Assembly: GCA_964023275.1 (NCBI GenBank)
Contig: OZ029920.1
Coordinates: forward strand, 703,326-767,325
Reading direction: 5' to 3'
From: Norana najaformis
Taxonomy: Eukaryota; Annelida; Clitellata; Crassiclitellata; Hormogastridae
Length of the DNA: 64,000 nucleotides
How positions within the stretch are numbered: position 1 is the stretch's first letter; every line of letters starts with the position of its first letter. The notes under the pieces were generated by a model. That model was not told where the DNA came from. It saw nothing but the letters and a program-made list of their open reading frames with translations, and did not search any database. A program made the translations under genes and the position numbers. Shown here piece after piece: positions 33,055 through 43,052 of the stretch.

Positions 33055-34850
33055 GCGCCGGTGTCTAATGCACAAGGCATCAACCGATGGCACACCAAAG
33101 CCAAGCCGCAATCAAGTCAGTATCCAGAAGGTCAGTCCACGGACAGAGAGGCAGCCTATGGTGGATAAGCAATTTGAAACAGGTAAGTTTTAAGTTGAGA
33201 ACGAAATGACAGAAGCGACTGAGCAGAACGAACAGACACAAGAAGGAAGTTCCAAAATTTAGGTCCAGTAATCGAAATTGCTCGTTTAACCAGAACATTT
33301 CTACCCCAAGGTATGACCAGAGAAAGATAATCAGATGACCTTGCAGAATAATGGTAAATCTTGGGAATAAGGACTGATTTCAACTATTGTGGTTGGCCAT
33401 AACTCAATGTTTTATAAACTGTAAGTCCCAAGTTGAAACAAATCCTTTGCTGAAGAAGAAGTCAATGTAAAGATTTAAGGACAGGTGTAATATGCTCATA
33501 CCTTGAAGTATTTGTTATGGCTCTAGCCAAGGAGTTCTGAACTCTTTGGAGTTTCTGCTTATTTGACATTGTGATACCAACAAGGGTTGAGTTACAATAG
33601 TCAAGGCGACTAGAGACTAATGCATTAGCCAATGATATTCTAGAAGACTTTGGAACATAACGCCTAATTCTGCGTATGTCACGAAATATACATGTGTGAT
33701 GATTTACAACTATCATTTACATAGTTTGTGAGAGACATAGTAGAATCAAAAACAACGCCCAAGTCACGAGCAGTATCAGACAGCTCAACAAATAATTCAC
33801 CCAGCTTTAAGGATTTAGGATATTCAAATTTCTTAAGTGGCTGTGAAGTGTCCATCAGTAGAAATTCAGTCTACGATGGGTAAAGGAGGAGTTTATTTGT
33901 TGTCATCCAAGACTGTAGCTCCTCAAAAGTATCAGACAACAGCTGCGCAGATGAGTGACAAGACGAACTGTCAAATGAAATGTAGATTTGTGTATCATCT
34001 GCTTAGAAATGATATCCTAATGAATGATTGTCCAGGAGTGTACCTAAAGGTGCGATGTATAATGTAAACAAGAGAGGACCAAGTACAGAATCCTGCGGAA
34101 CACCACAGGTCAACAAAGCACTAGATGAATAATATCCATTTAAATATACTGATTGAGTGCGTGGGCTGAGATAAGTAGCAAACCTATGTAGGGCAGGACC
34201 AGAAACCCCAAACTAATGGTGGAGACGATACAAAAGGAAAGAATGGTCCACAGTGTCAAAGGCGGCGGAAAAATCAAGGAGAGCAAGAGCTGTCACTTTA
34301 CCCTTATCCATGGAGCACATGATGTCATTATGAACAGCAAGAAGTGCAGATTCTTTTGAATGAAACTTGCGGTAAGCAGACTGAAATGGAGAAATTAGCG
34401 AGTTGGAAGATAGGTGGGTTTGCATACGATTCAAAACTACCCGTTCAATAATTTTAGATACAAAATTTAAAGTTGAGATGGGTCTGAAATTAAACAGTTC
34501 ACCCGGGTCAAGAGAAGGTTTCTTTAGGACAGGATGAACTATGGTATGAGCAAAAGCAGATGGGAAACATCCCTCAAGCAATAAGATATTAATTACTGAT
34601 GTAATAGTTGGACCCAGGACATCAAAGCATTCTTTCAGAAAAGATGTAGGAATGGTGTGAAGGAGAGAGCTTTTGCTAGGTGAAGAAAATATGAGCCTGT
34701 GAACTTCTGCAAGAGTTGTTGGCTGAAAGTAATCTAAGAACGGAGGTAAAGAACTAGGATGAAGAAATTTATCAGATACCAAATTACCAACAAATTTTAG
34801 CCTAATAGCTGAAATCTTATCTAAAGGCAATGGAAGAGTTTGCATGCGAT
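33055..34850 (-). pseudogene. CR1/L2-type retrotransposon, inactivated
   Basis: Minus strand, N to C: a 210-codon frame (34845-34213) with FNFRPISTLNFVSKIIER, SAYRKFHSKESALLA and LLDFSAAFDTVDHSFLLYRL; then GVPQ-DSVLGPLLF near 34100; then the catalytic box reads F-stop-ADD, with TAA at 34003-34005 where Tyr of YADD is expected; then LDYCNSTLVGI and the C-terminus GPKFWNFLLVSVRSAQS. The 3' tail equals that of 23660-24010. Frame changes and stops make it dead. It is a different subfamily from 1-1401. Confidence 0.9.
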
Positions 34851-34929
34851 TGAATGAAAATGGGCGATTACTTTTAGTTAAACGATAAAATGTTTAAAAC
34901 AGTGGCGATATAGAAGTTCTGAGATAATT

Positions 34930-35129
34930 ATTATCCAGAGGGCGACGCTTATCACCTTCGGTAGGACACAGCGTCGTAAAACAGAAACTACACTAAATTA
35001 AAATTAATTCTTTCATCCGTCGTCAACTTCAACATCCATGGCAGTCAAAAGATGTCGCTGAGCAATACAAAATAGTCAATATTATGCTCTGTTTAGACAC
35101 CTTTAAATCGCTTTCAGTTAACCTATATG
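34930..35129 (+). repeat. SINE-C remnant, X-box and R arm
   Basis: gagggcgacgcttatcacct and cacagcgtcgtaaaacagaa at 34930-35000; X-box at about 35025; R core gtttagacacctttaaatcg at about 35093. Confidence 0.65.
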
Positions 35130-35640
35130 AGGCTCATTTTCGTTAATTCATTAGTTTTGTCTTTAAGGTAATTTTCAAAATGAAGTGTATAGATTAGTTC
35201 ACCATAATTAATAAAGGCAAGATTCTGTAAATAAACCAATACCAGTTTCTTTTACACTATCATGTAAATAGAGTTTACATTTGAATACCAAGCTTTTGTA
35301 GTTTTTAACAATTTGTTTACTTCTGTTTTAGTGGGAATCAACTGATTCTTTGAATAGTCTGTGTAAAATTGTTATTGCGTTTTGGATAATAATCTCATTT
35401 GCATGAAGATATGTGTTGGATATATGCTTCTTTACAGATGGTAAACATTTGTAAATTATTGAATACAGAAAGTGTCTAGAGAATAAGTATCGAAACAGGA
35501 TAATTTTGGTTGAGCCATACATAAATAAATACTTGAAATACTTGCCGATGTCTGCTGTTAAGAATGTATTATATAAGCACATTATTTTTGAAAAGGTTCT
35601 CATGTAATACTATAATAAACATGATTGTATAGGCCTATGA
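35130..35640 (+). repeat. Repeat family D, copy 2
   Basis: Parallel to 27540-27967 with an extra segment of about 100 bp (ttgcgttttggataataatc) near 35380. Ends tctcatgtaatactataata. Confidence 0.75.
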
Positions 35641-35968
35641 CTATAAATAACCAGAAACAGTTGACTGTATTATAACTGAAGATTCGATAAACTATTACCT
35701 ATGTAGATGATAAATTCAATAATATCCTAAAATTATTATTTTATATGCTGGTTATTAAGAAGTTTCAAATTCTGTATATATAAATATATGATAATACTAT
35801 TTTTTATTCCTAGTTGTTTTATAATGAAATATTACGACAACCTTAAGATTTAATATAGACGTTCCTTAGCAAGAACTTTAAATTTAAAATGCATTCTCTG
35901 AACTGTCATCAACGATCTTTGTAATCATATGATAACAATAAACGATTGACCTGTGTTTAATAGGGTGG
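35641..35968. other. AT-rich, unassigned
   Basis: No repeat from the named families and no coding region seen. Confidence 0.4.
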
Positions 35969-36081
35969 AACTACGTCACTGACATACTCAGGTGGTGGCA
36001 GTCCCAAGGTTGGATAAGAGGAGGGCGACGTCAACTATGTTTGATGCCATAAGATATCGTTCAACAGTGGAAGCTACTACT
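35969..36081 (+). repeat. SINE-A copy, diverged
   Basis: actacgtcactgacatactc, ggcagtcccaaggttggata, ccataagatatcgttcaac, ctactactaatcgc. Confidence 0.7.
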
Positions 36082-36109
36082 AATCGCACATTTTCATTCA
36101 ATCGTTGCA

Positions 36110-36216
36110 AACTCCGTAACTGCCTTTAGTCGGGTGTTGCCAGTTCGAAGCCTGGATAAAACGGAATGGCAACGCAAATAGTCTTCGTTATAACACAGCG
36201 TCGTTAAACAGAAACG
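36110..36216 (+). repeat. SINE-C copy
   Basis: actccgtaactgcctttagt, gttgccagttcgaagcctgg, cacagcgtcgttaaacagaa. The block gttcgaagcc fits the pol III B-box pattern. Confidence 0.78.
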
Positions 36217-36638
36217 ATTCTATAATAATCGTAAATTGCAATGAATCGAAGTTTCGCGGAGAAGAATCTCAACCTAAACCCTAACCCCGGGGGAAAGTCG
36301 ACGTTTGGTACACTAAAAGCCGGATGTAGCGTAGACATGAACATCCCTAGTGGCCATAAGCCGTTTAAAGCTCGATTCTATTAATATTAAGTTTTGCTTA
36401 GACACCCTTAAAACGCTTTTAGTCAAACCTATATAAATCAAGACACCACAACAAACATCAGAAAACCAGCGAAATACGAACTGAAAATAACAGCACGAAC
36501 GAACTAAAAACAATGACAGAAACTTATGAGCAATAAACTTTACCTAAATAAGAATTTTAAAGACGTCAACGGCCACTGTAGCCATAAGATCTCGTTAAAC
36601 TTTGAAAATAAATAAATAAATCTGAATCCAAAACAGAC
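36217..36638 (-). repeat. R arm and X-box
   Basis: X-box forms at about 36345 and 36565; R core gcttagacacccttaaaacg at about 36399 with tatataaa 28 nt beyond. Confidence 0.6.
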
Positions 36639-36739
36639 ACTATCTTGTCTTGGGGTAGTGCCAGTCCCAAGCCTGGATAGAGGGGAAGGGCGACGTCAAC
36701 GGTGTTTGATGCCAAAAGCTGTCGTTAAACCGAAGAACC
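36639..36739 (+). repeat. SINE-A copy
   Basis: tcttggggtagtgccagtcc to aagctgtcgttaaaccgaag; the start and the trinucleotide tail are degraded. Confidence 0.8.
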
Positions 36740-37421
36740 AGTCTCAATCCAAGCCTGCTTTAGGCTTAATACGCGAAATAACGAACAACATAAGATTATC
36801 TTATTGCTTTGGACTGAAGAAACAAAGAGTTTACGTTGCTATACTGAGTAATACTAATTGCTTATCTTTTTTGGGTGGTAGGATAAAGGGTCACAAGTTG
36901 CCGTAAAACATTGTACCGTAACTAATATTAAGTGGCGTTGTTTCAATAGAGAACGAGGGAGGTATGACTTCAAGAAAGAAGATCATCAAAAATGTAGGTA
37001 ACGGGTTAGCTACATTGGTTGAACAATACGTCAGTTTCAGCTTATGTCCCTGGACAATGTTGTCGATGCTTATTTGCTTAGCCTATGATGGCAATAACGA
37101 TTCTGCGAATGCTTTTTGGTCGAACGACTCCTCCCTCTGGTCTCTCGGCAACCGGATCATGCAGGTTGCATAGTCAAACCCCGAACAACCAGTTTTAATG
37201 GGCCTCAGTGGGCCCATCATGCCACAGCCGGTGGTCAGCTATTGTCCCAATATTCATTCAGCGATCGTTGCTGTTAGAGGGATTGTATCGTCAGACAACC
37301 TTCTGATTTGACACTGGCATTTAAGTAGCGCCTGTGTTTTTTGAATTTGCGATTACTATTAGGAACAAAGAATACTATATTCTCATACACAATCAGGTGA
37401 TAAATACAAATCATCTAAGTT
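36740..37421. other. Unassigned repeat-like stretch
   Basis: About 37105-37160 (ggtcgaacgactcctccctc) has an inverted relative at about 41880-41935, and cctcagtgggcccatc recalls 19415. No gene. Confidence 0.4.
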
Positions 37422-37533
37422 AGTTAGTTCCTCGGTTTAACGACAGCTTATGGCAACAAAGGCCGTTGTCGTCTCCTCCTGCTTTATCCAGGCTTGTGAC
37501 TGGGACTACCCCCAAACAAGCCATGGCGGGGTT
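37422..37533 (-). repeat. SINE-A copy
   Basis: agttagttcctcggtttaac to aagccatggcggggtt. Confidence 0.85.
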
Positions 37534-38057
37534 AATATAAAGGTTGAAAAATTTAGATATATAAAGCAGCGGTCACAGTCATTTAAAGGTGTCTAATCGA
37601 AATCTATGATTGTTAGTAATTAAATAATACTCGGAGTTTAATGACATCTTCTAGCTTTCAAGACCATTGACGAAGACCTTTCCATCACTTGCATTTAATT
37701 AACATTTGCAAAATTCCCAATTTTAAGAGTTTTACTTCACAAATGGAATTTAAACTGCATAAGATGTCGTTAAACTCTGGATCTAGTCACTGACTGGTGC
37801 AAGGCATAGAAGACACTTAAGGTCGACGTCAACAGACGTCGTTAAACACTGGCCACTATTAAGGTACAGAAAATATTATTCTCTTTTCAGATATTTTTAA
37901 ACAACTTTTTCCAACGTTGTGTATTTCCAGATGACATTAAAGAAGCATTGCTCAAATTAATACAGAACTACCAACATAAGCACCAGTAACCACGCAGATG
38001 TTCAAAAGGGAATAATTTTTAGTTCCCGCGGTCTTTGTCATACCTGGTCAACATGTA
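37534..38057 (+). repeat. F arm, X-boxes
   Basis: TATAAA at about 37558, core catttaaaggtgtctaatcg 28 nt on. This and the following segment run parallel to 21300-21440 (tctatgattgttagtaatta, catcttctagctttcaagac). Minus-sense X-boxes at about 37755 and 37825. Confidence 0.65.
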
Positions 38058-38468
38058 CACTGTGTCCGGAAAAATTCCAAGGCTCTAAAATATGAATGAA
38101 AAAACTATAGTAGATAATAATCAATTTAAAAATTTAAAAACCTTTTTGATCCGTACATAATTACCAACAAAATTCTTTGTAATTTATTAACGGCCCCCGT
38201 TTAAAATTACGTCACAGTGACGTATTTGAATTTTATATTTTGTTAATGCTTGGGATGAACTTGATCAACTGGTCGTCGATGCTGCTGTTAGTCAGTGGCG
38301 TGTACGTCTCGAAGCTTGCGTTGAAGCCAATGGCGGACATTTTGAACATAAATTATAGTTCAATAATATTTCAGGATTAAACTGTTTTTGGAATTTTAAA
38401 AATCGATTAATGTTTACTAATTATTTTCATATTTACCGTAAAGCCTTGGAATTTTTCCGGACACAGTG
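38058..38468 (+). mobile_element. Mariner-derived MITE, intact ends
   Basis: CACTGTGTCCGGAAAAATTC (38058 on) and its reverse complement at the right end form a perfect 27-bp terminal inverted repeat. TA flanks both sides (38056-38057 and 38469-38470), the usual Tc1/mariner target duplication. 411 bp, too short for a transposase, but it keeps a coding tail (next entry). Perfect ends suggest recent movement by a transposase supplied elsewhere. Confidence 0.95.
38242..38358 (+). pseudogene. Mariner transposase C-terminal remnant
   Basis: An open frame ending in TAG encodes WDELDQLVVDAAVSQWRVRL followed by EACVEANGGHFEH. The pattern W-x-R-L-x-A-C-x-x-A-x-G-G-H-F-E-H is the familiar end of Tc1/mariner/IS630-type transposases. 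The DDE catalytic part is absent. Confidence 0.85.
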
Positions 38469-38494
38469 TATATCGGATAAACGTATATGCCGCT

Positions 38495-38640
38495 GTTCAC
38501 CTGAGTACTCGTCTGAATTGACGGCGATAAAGGAAGATGTTAAGCCGTCTCTCACCTGGAATGAATGAACACTGGGTCCATTGGAACAGTAACCTACGAT
38601 TTGAAACAGGGCCTTGCAAAACATGAAGCCCATTCATCAA
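38495..38640 (-). repeat. Repeat family J
   Basis: gtactcgtctgaattgacgg, actgggtccattggaacagt and acctacgatttgaaacaggg match 54135-54270. X-box and R core (about 38703) follow. Confidence 0.6.
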
Positions 38641-39360
<720 letters not shown>

Positions 39361-39611
39361 GACAAACTAGTTAGAAATGGCAAATTTCTGAACTGCGCAA
39401 TTTCACGGTTTTTTTCTACTTTCAACAAAGTAGCAGAGACAGTGATTTGGTTGGTTCAGGGCATAGAACTGTGTTGGAGTAACCCCATTCCACCGAATTA
39501 CACACAAATAACGACCTCCGAATCTGCACAGTGTTTAGTGACATCTTACGGCTCTCATGGCCGATGACATCGGCTTTATCTTACACGTAACAATTATACA
39601 CATGCAGTGTG
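39361..39611 (-). repeat. Family G end fragment and X-box
   Basis: ttcagggcatagaactgtgt, ggagtaaccccattccacc and cagtgtttagtgacatctta match 19978-20060 and 18240-18330. Confidence 0.6.
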
Positions 39612-40122
39612 TTGAAATAAGAAATATTTAGTTAATATACTATAGTAAAAACTGATTTAAAGGTGTCTTAGCGTAACATAACACCGCTACCAGCTGATGT
39701 CGACCGAAACTTAACTTACAACAAATCGTTAGCGGATATGCCCTTCCTTGTTATTAATCTCCTTTAACGAATTAAATGCATAAAAATACGCGTTTTGTAA
39801 AATAAAGCAAAGTCGACTTCGGCTACCCGGCAGCTGCAAGAAGTCTTTAAGAACTGGGTACAACTGCTAAAGACTTATAACAATGGCCTACTTTTAGAAT
39901 TTGACGACTTTAATTCGCTTTTTCTACGTTATAAATTCCCATTTTTTTATCAAACACGAGTTGCAAATTAAAGTAGAAACTTTAGGGTATGGTCAATGTC
40001 AACGGCCCTGGGATCTATAAGTCGTTATAAGATCAATTCTGTTGGTTATTTAAAATAACGATTAGACACCTTTAAATCAGCTTTACTCAAAGTTATATAT
40101 AATTTATTTTCGTTCAATCGCT
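39612..40122 (-). repeat. Foldback element copy h
   Basis: F core tttaaaggtgtcttagcg at about 39655; interior inverted relative to copy b (ttttatcaaacacgagttgc, gacgactttaattcgctttt); R core gattagacacctttaaatca at about 40060, tatatataatttattttcg. Confidence 0.82.
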
Positions 40123-40250
40123 ACTAACTCCGCCACTGCCCTGTTTGGGGGGTAGTGCCAGTCCCAAGCCTGGATAAAGGAGGAGGGAGACGTCAACGGC
40201 CTTTGATGCCATAAGATGTCGTTAAACATTGGATCTATTACTAATCGCTA
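40116..40250 (+). repeat. SINE-A copy with 8-bp TSD
   Basis: aatcgcta at 40116-40123 and 40243-40250 flanks a full copy. The insertion lies at the exact outer end of foldback copy h. Confidence 0.88.
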
Positions 40251-40374
40251 GCAACCTTAGAAGAACGTCTCCGAGTGTAAAGAAAGTTTAACGCCAACAG
40301 TTCTGGCAGCCGTAAGATGTCTTTCAACGATCGAAACTTCTACTAAATGCACATTTTCATTCAATCGCTTGCAA

Positions 40375-40482
40375 ATTCTTCCAATGCCTGAAGTCTGGTG
40401 GTGCCAGTTCGAACATGGATAAAGAAGGACTGAAACGCAAATCATCTTCGCTATCACACAGCGTCGTTAAACAGAAACTACA
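40375..40482 (+). repeat. SINE-C copy
   Basis: aattcttccaatgcctgaag, ggtgccagttcgaacatgg, cacagcgtcgttaaacagaa. An X-box lies just before it at about 40300. Confidence 0.75.
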
Positions 40483-40561
40483 TATCATTCGTAATCGCTT
40501 GAAAATTCACAAACCTGAGGTCTATAAGGTAACGTCGGCGTCAACGGCCCTGGCAGCCAGA

Positions 40562-40680
40562 AGAGAAATGTAAATGTAAATGAACACGTTTTCTAAAGTG
40601 ACCGTATGGCCTTCCGTCTGGTCATTTCATAGTGAAATAAGGGAGTGAGATCCTTCACCACCGCTGCCCTTTTGAATAGA
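40562..40680 (+). repeat. Family L repeat
   Basis: gagaaatgtaaatgtaaatg, aagtgaccgtatggccttcc, ctggtcatttcatagtg; close to 60845-60960, which continues in parallel (gagatccttcaccaccgct). Confidence 0.7.
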
Positions 40681-40914
40681 TGTCACGCCAGTTAAGGTCT
40701 CCCTATACGGATCGTGCCAGCCCGAAATTAAAATATCTTGAATTTAGCCACCATTGGTATACGAACTGATATCCCTACGCATTGCAGCCCCTTGACGTAC
40801 GATGTTGTCTAATGGTCTGAAAGCTAATTGTGATAATATAATGCTTTGTTTGGACACCTATAAATCGCTTGTATCTGACCCAATATATCGTGAAATTCAC
40901 TGATTGTTTAGTGC
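40681..40914 (-). repeat. R arm
   Basis: R core gtttggacacctataaatcg at about 40847 with atatatcg 28-29 nt on. Confidence 0.65.
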
Positions 40915-41029
40915 AACTCCGCCACTGCCTTGCTTCGGGGTAGTGCCAGTCCCAAGCATGGATAAAGGAGGAGGGCGACAGCAACGGCCATTGATGCCAT
41001 AAGCTGTCGTTAAAGTGAGGAACTACTAC
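40915..41029 (+). repeat. SINE-A copy
   Basis: caactccgccactgccttgc to gaggaactactactaca. Head to tail with the next copy, only about 14 bp apart. Confidence 0.9.
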
Positions 41030-41034
41030 TACAT

Positions 41035-41171
41035 TGTTAAGGTAACTTCGCCACTGCCTTGTTTCGGGGGTAGTGCCAGTCCCAAGCCTGGATTAAGGAG
41101 GAGGGCCACGGCAACGGCCTTTGATGCCATAAGCTGTCGTTAAACTGCGGAACTACTACTAGTGTTAAGGT
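41035..41171 (+). repeat. SINE-A copy with 9-bp TSD
   Basis: tgttaaggt at 41035-41043 and 41163-41171 flanks the body 41044-41162. Second member of a tandem pair. Confidence 0.9.
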
Positions 41172-41189
41172 CAATAGAAAATACGTAAA

Positions 41190-41635
41190 AAATAGAATTA
41201 TATATAATCTTGTAAGAACTTATTTAAACATAACTTATCTTAGAACAAATCGTTTTATAATATGGGTTCCATATAATTAACCTCTTCAAACGAATAAAAT
41301 TTGTAAAAAGACGGTTATAGTAAGGTCAAGTAGTGTCGACTTTAATCAGCCGCAAGAAGTTCTTAGATGCTGCCAGTGATGACTGATAACAATTTGGCCA
41401 ACATTCAGAGTTTTGACGCTTTAATACGCTTTTTTAACGTTCTAAATGCCTCATTTTTTATCATGAGCGTCAGATTTGACTAAAAAAAACGTAGGATATT
41501 GTCGATATCAGCAGCACTGGTAGTCATAAGCCGTTAAAAGCTCAATTCTATTGATAACGTAAGGTTACGCTTACACACCTGTAGATCACTTTTATTCAGT
41601 GTTATATATAAATCATTTAGTTTATTCGCCAGTTA
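41190..41635 (-). repeat. Foldback element copy i (F core decayed)
   Basis: The left part (tatatataatcttgtaagaa, cttatttaaacataactt) stands in the position of the F arm but the GGTGTCT core is not recognisable. The interior matches copies c, d and h (caaacgaataaaatttg, gacgctttaatacgcttttt, ttatcatgagcgtcagat). R core gcttacacacctgtagatca at about 41570. Confidence 0.72.
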
Positions 41636-42593
41636 ATATCTCATTTAGCTTTTCCTATCCTCTTTCACGACCCGAAAGGCCTGATCACCTATTCTAGTCT
41701 TAGTTGCCGGTACAAATACATTGGCGGACTTTGATGATCGCAGTCGCAGTCGGTTGGGGTCTTAAGAAAGGCAGCTGCAATCGACCCGCATGAACAGAGT
41801 AATTTGGTCCTGCCCAGGAAGTAGAAAAACAGAAGTGGACATATCTTCTCTTTTCGCTATTCATCCGTTCCACTGTCCAACGAAGGAAAGCAGTTCGATC
41901 CCCCGAACGGACAGAGGGAGCCACCAGTGATTTTAACAGCGAATCATTGGCCCACCATGTAAATGAGAGCAAGATACAACTTTATGGCTCATGCATTCAA
42001 CTATATATAGCCACATGAATATATTCGACATATTAATGCTCTGAATGAATGATCGAACAAGTGAATAAATGAATTGTAATATCTAGTTCAGCCTTCTGTA
42101 TTATCTACTCGTGTAAGGTAGATTTTTCAATCGCGCCATTTTAAGATTTTCAATTGAGAATTTGAGCTGAACAACAAGCTAAATAATCACGAATTTGAAC
42201 GCAGAAAGAATCCCCAAATGGCGCAATTCAGGAATCTACTATGACTAAATAGTTTGTCTGTTAGTGTCTCTATCTCTGTCTCCTTCTCTGTCTCTCAATC
42301 TGTACATTTGTCTGTTTGCCTGTCGCTTTCTGTCACTCTCTCTTTCTCTGTAGCTCTGTCCTCTTCCTATCTACCCAAATATCGTATCTGTGGCAAATTT
42401 GAAGCGCTATAAAAAGGCAGATATGACGAAATTGCATATTTACTTCAGTTGCGGTTCTTTATTTCTAGTAAAAGACAAGTTTATAAATTTTCATTTTATT
42501 CTTCCGCTCTATTAAATGTTACAATTTACTTCCGAAAATACATTTTTATCTTTTTTAAATACATATTTCATAACCACTATTTTCCATTACTTT
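41636..42593. other. Gene-free stretch
   Basis: TCTCTGTCTC-rich run at about 42270-42365 and a small inverted relative of 37105-37160. Inverted repeat: cgtgtaaggtagatttttcaatcg / aatctactatgac ends suggest a degraded element at about 42110-42245 (gccattttaag...aatggcgcaattcagg). No coding region recognised. Confidence 0.4.
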
Positions 42594-42780
42594 AGGACAT
42601 CTCGCCCCTGTCAGGACTGTTGAACGTCGACCTTTCCTCACACATAAAGTGTTCTTCGGTGAGACTGATACGGTTTGAACGAAAATGAGAGATATATATA
42701 TATATATAAGACAGAAAGAAGTGATTTAAAGGTGTCTAAGCAAAACTAGTATAATTTAATAGTATCGTTTATTGTCATCA
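42594..42780 (+). repeat. X-box plus F arm module, well ordered
   Basis: X-box (ggacatctcgcccctgtcag to gttgaacgtcgacctttcct), cacacataaagtg, gtttgaacgaaaatgagaga, an expanded TATATA run, then the core tgatttaaaggtgtctaagc at about 42720. This shows the order X-box, linker, arm in one place. Confidence 0.75.
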
Positions 42781-43035
42781 TATTATTACAAAGATCGTTG
42801 ACGACAGCTCATAGAATTCGTTTAGTATTTAAAGTTCTCATTAAAGAATGTCTGTATTATTTTAACGATTGTCTTATTGTTTCTTTCTAAAACAATTAGA
42901 AATAACAGATATATTATTATCATGTATCGGTATATACAGGTTTACAAATTTCTTAATTACCAACATGTAACATAACAGTTGGGAATTTACTGATATTTCA
43001 TTTGACCTTCAATTATAATACAATCAACTATTCAT
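42781..43035. other. AT-rich, unassigned
   Basis: Nothing recognised; it ends where the LINE begins. Confidence 0.4.
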
Positions 43036-43052
43036 CATCAAGAACCATGGGC

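Noticed and set aside
36275..36290. ctaaaccctaacccc as interstitial telomere repeat
   Set aside because: Only about two imperfect units; likewise ggttagggtt at about 58668.
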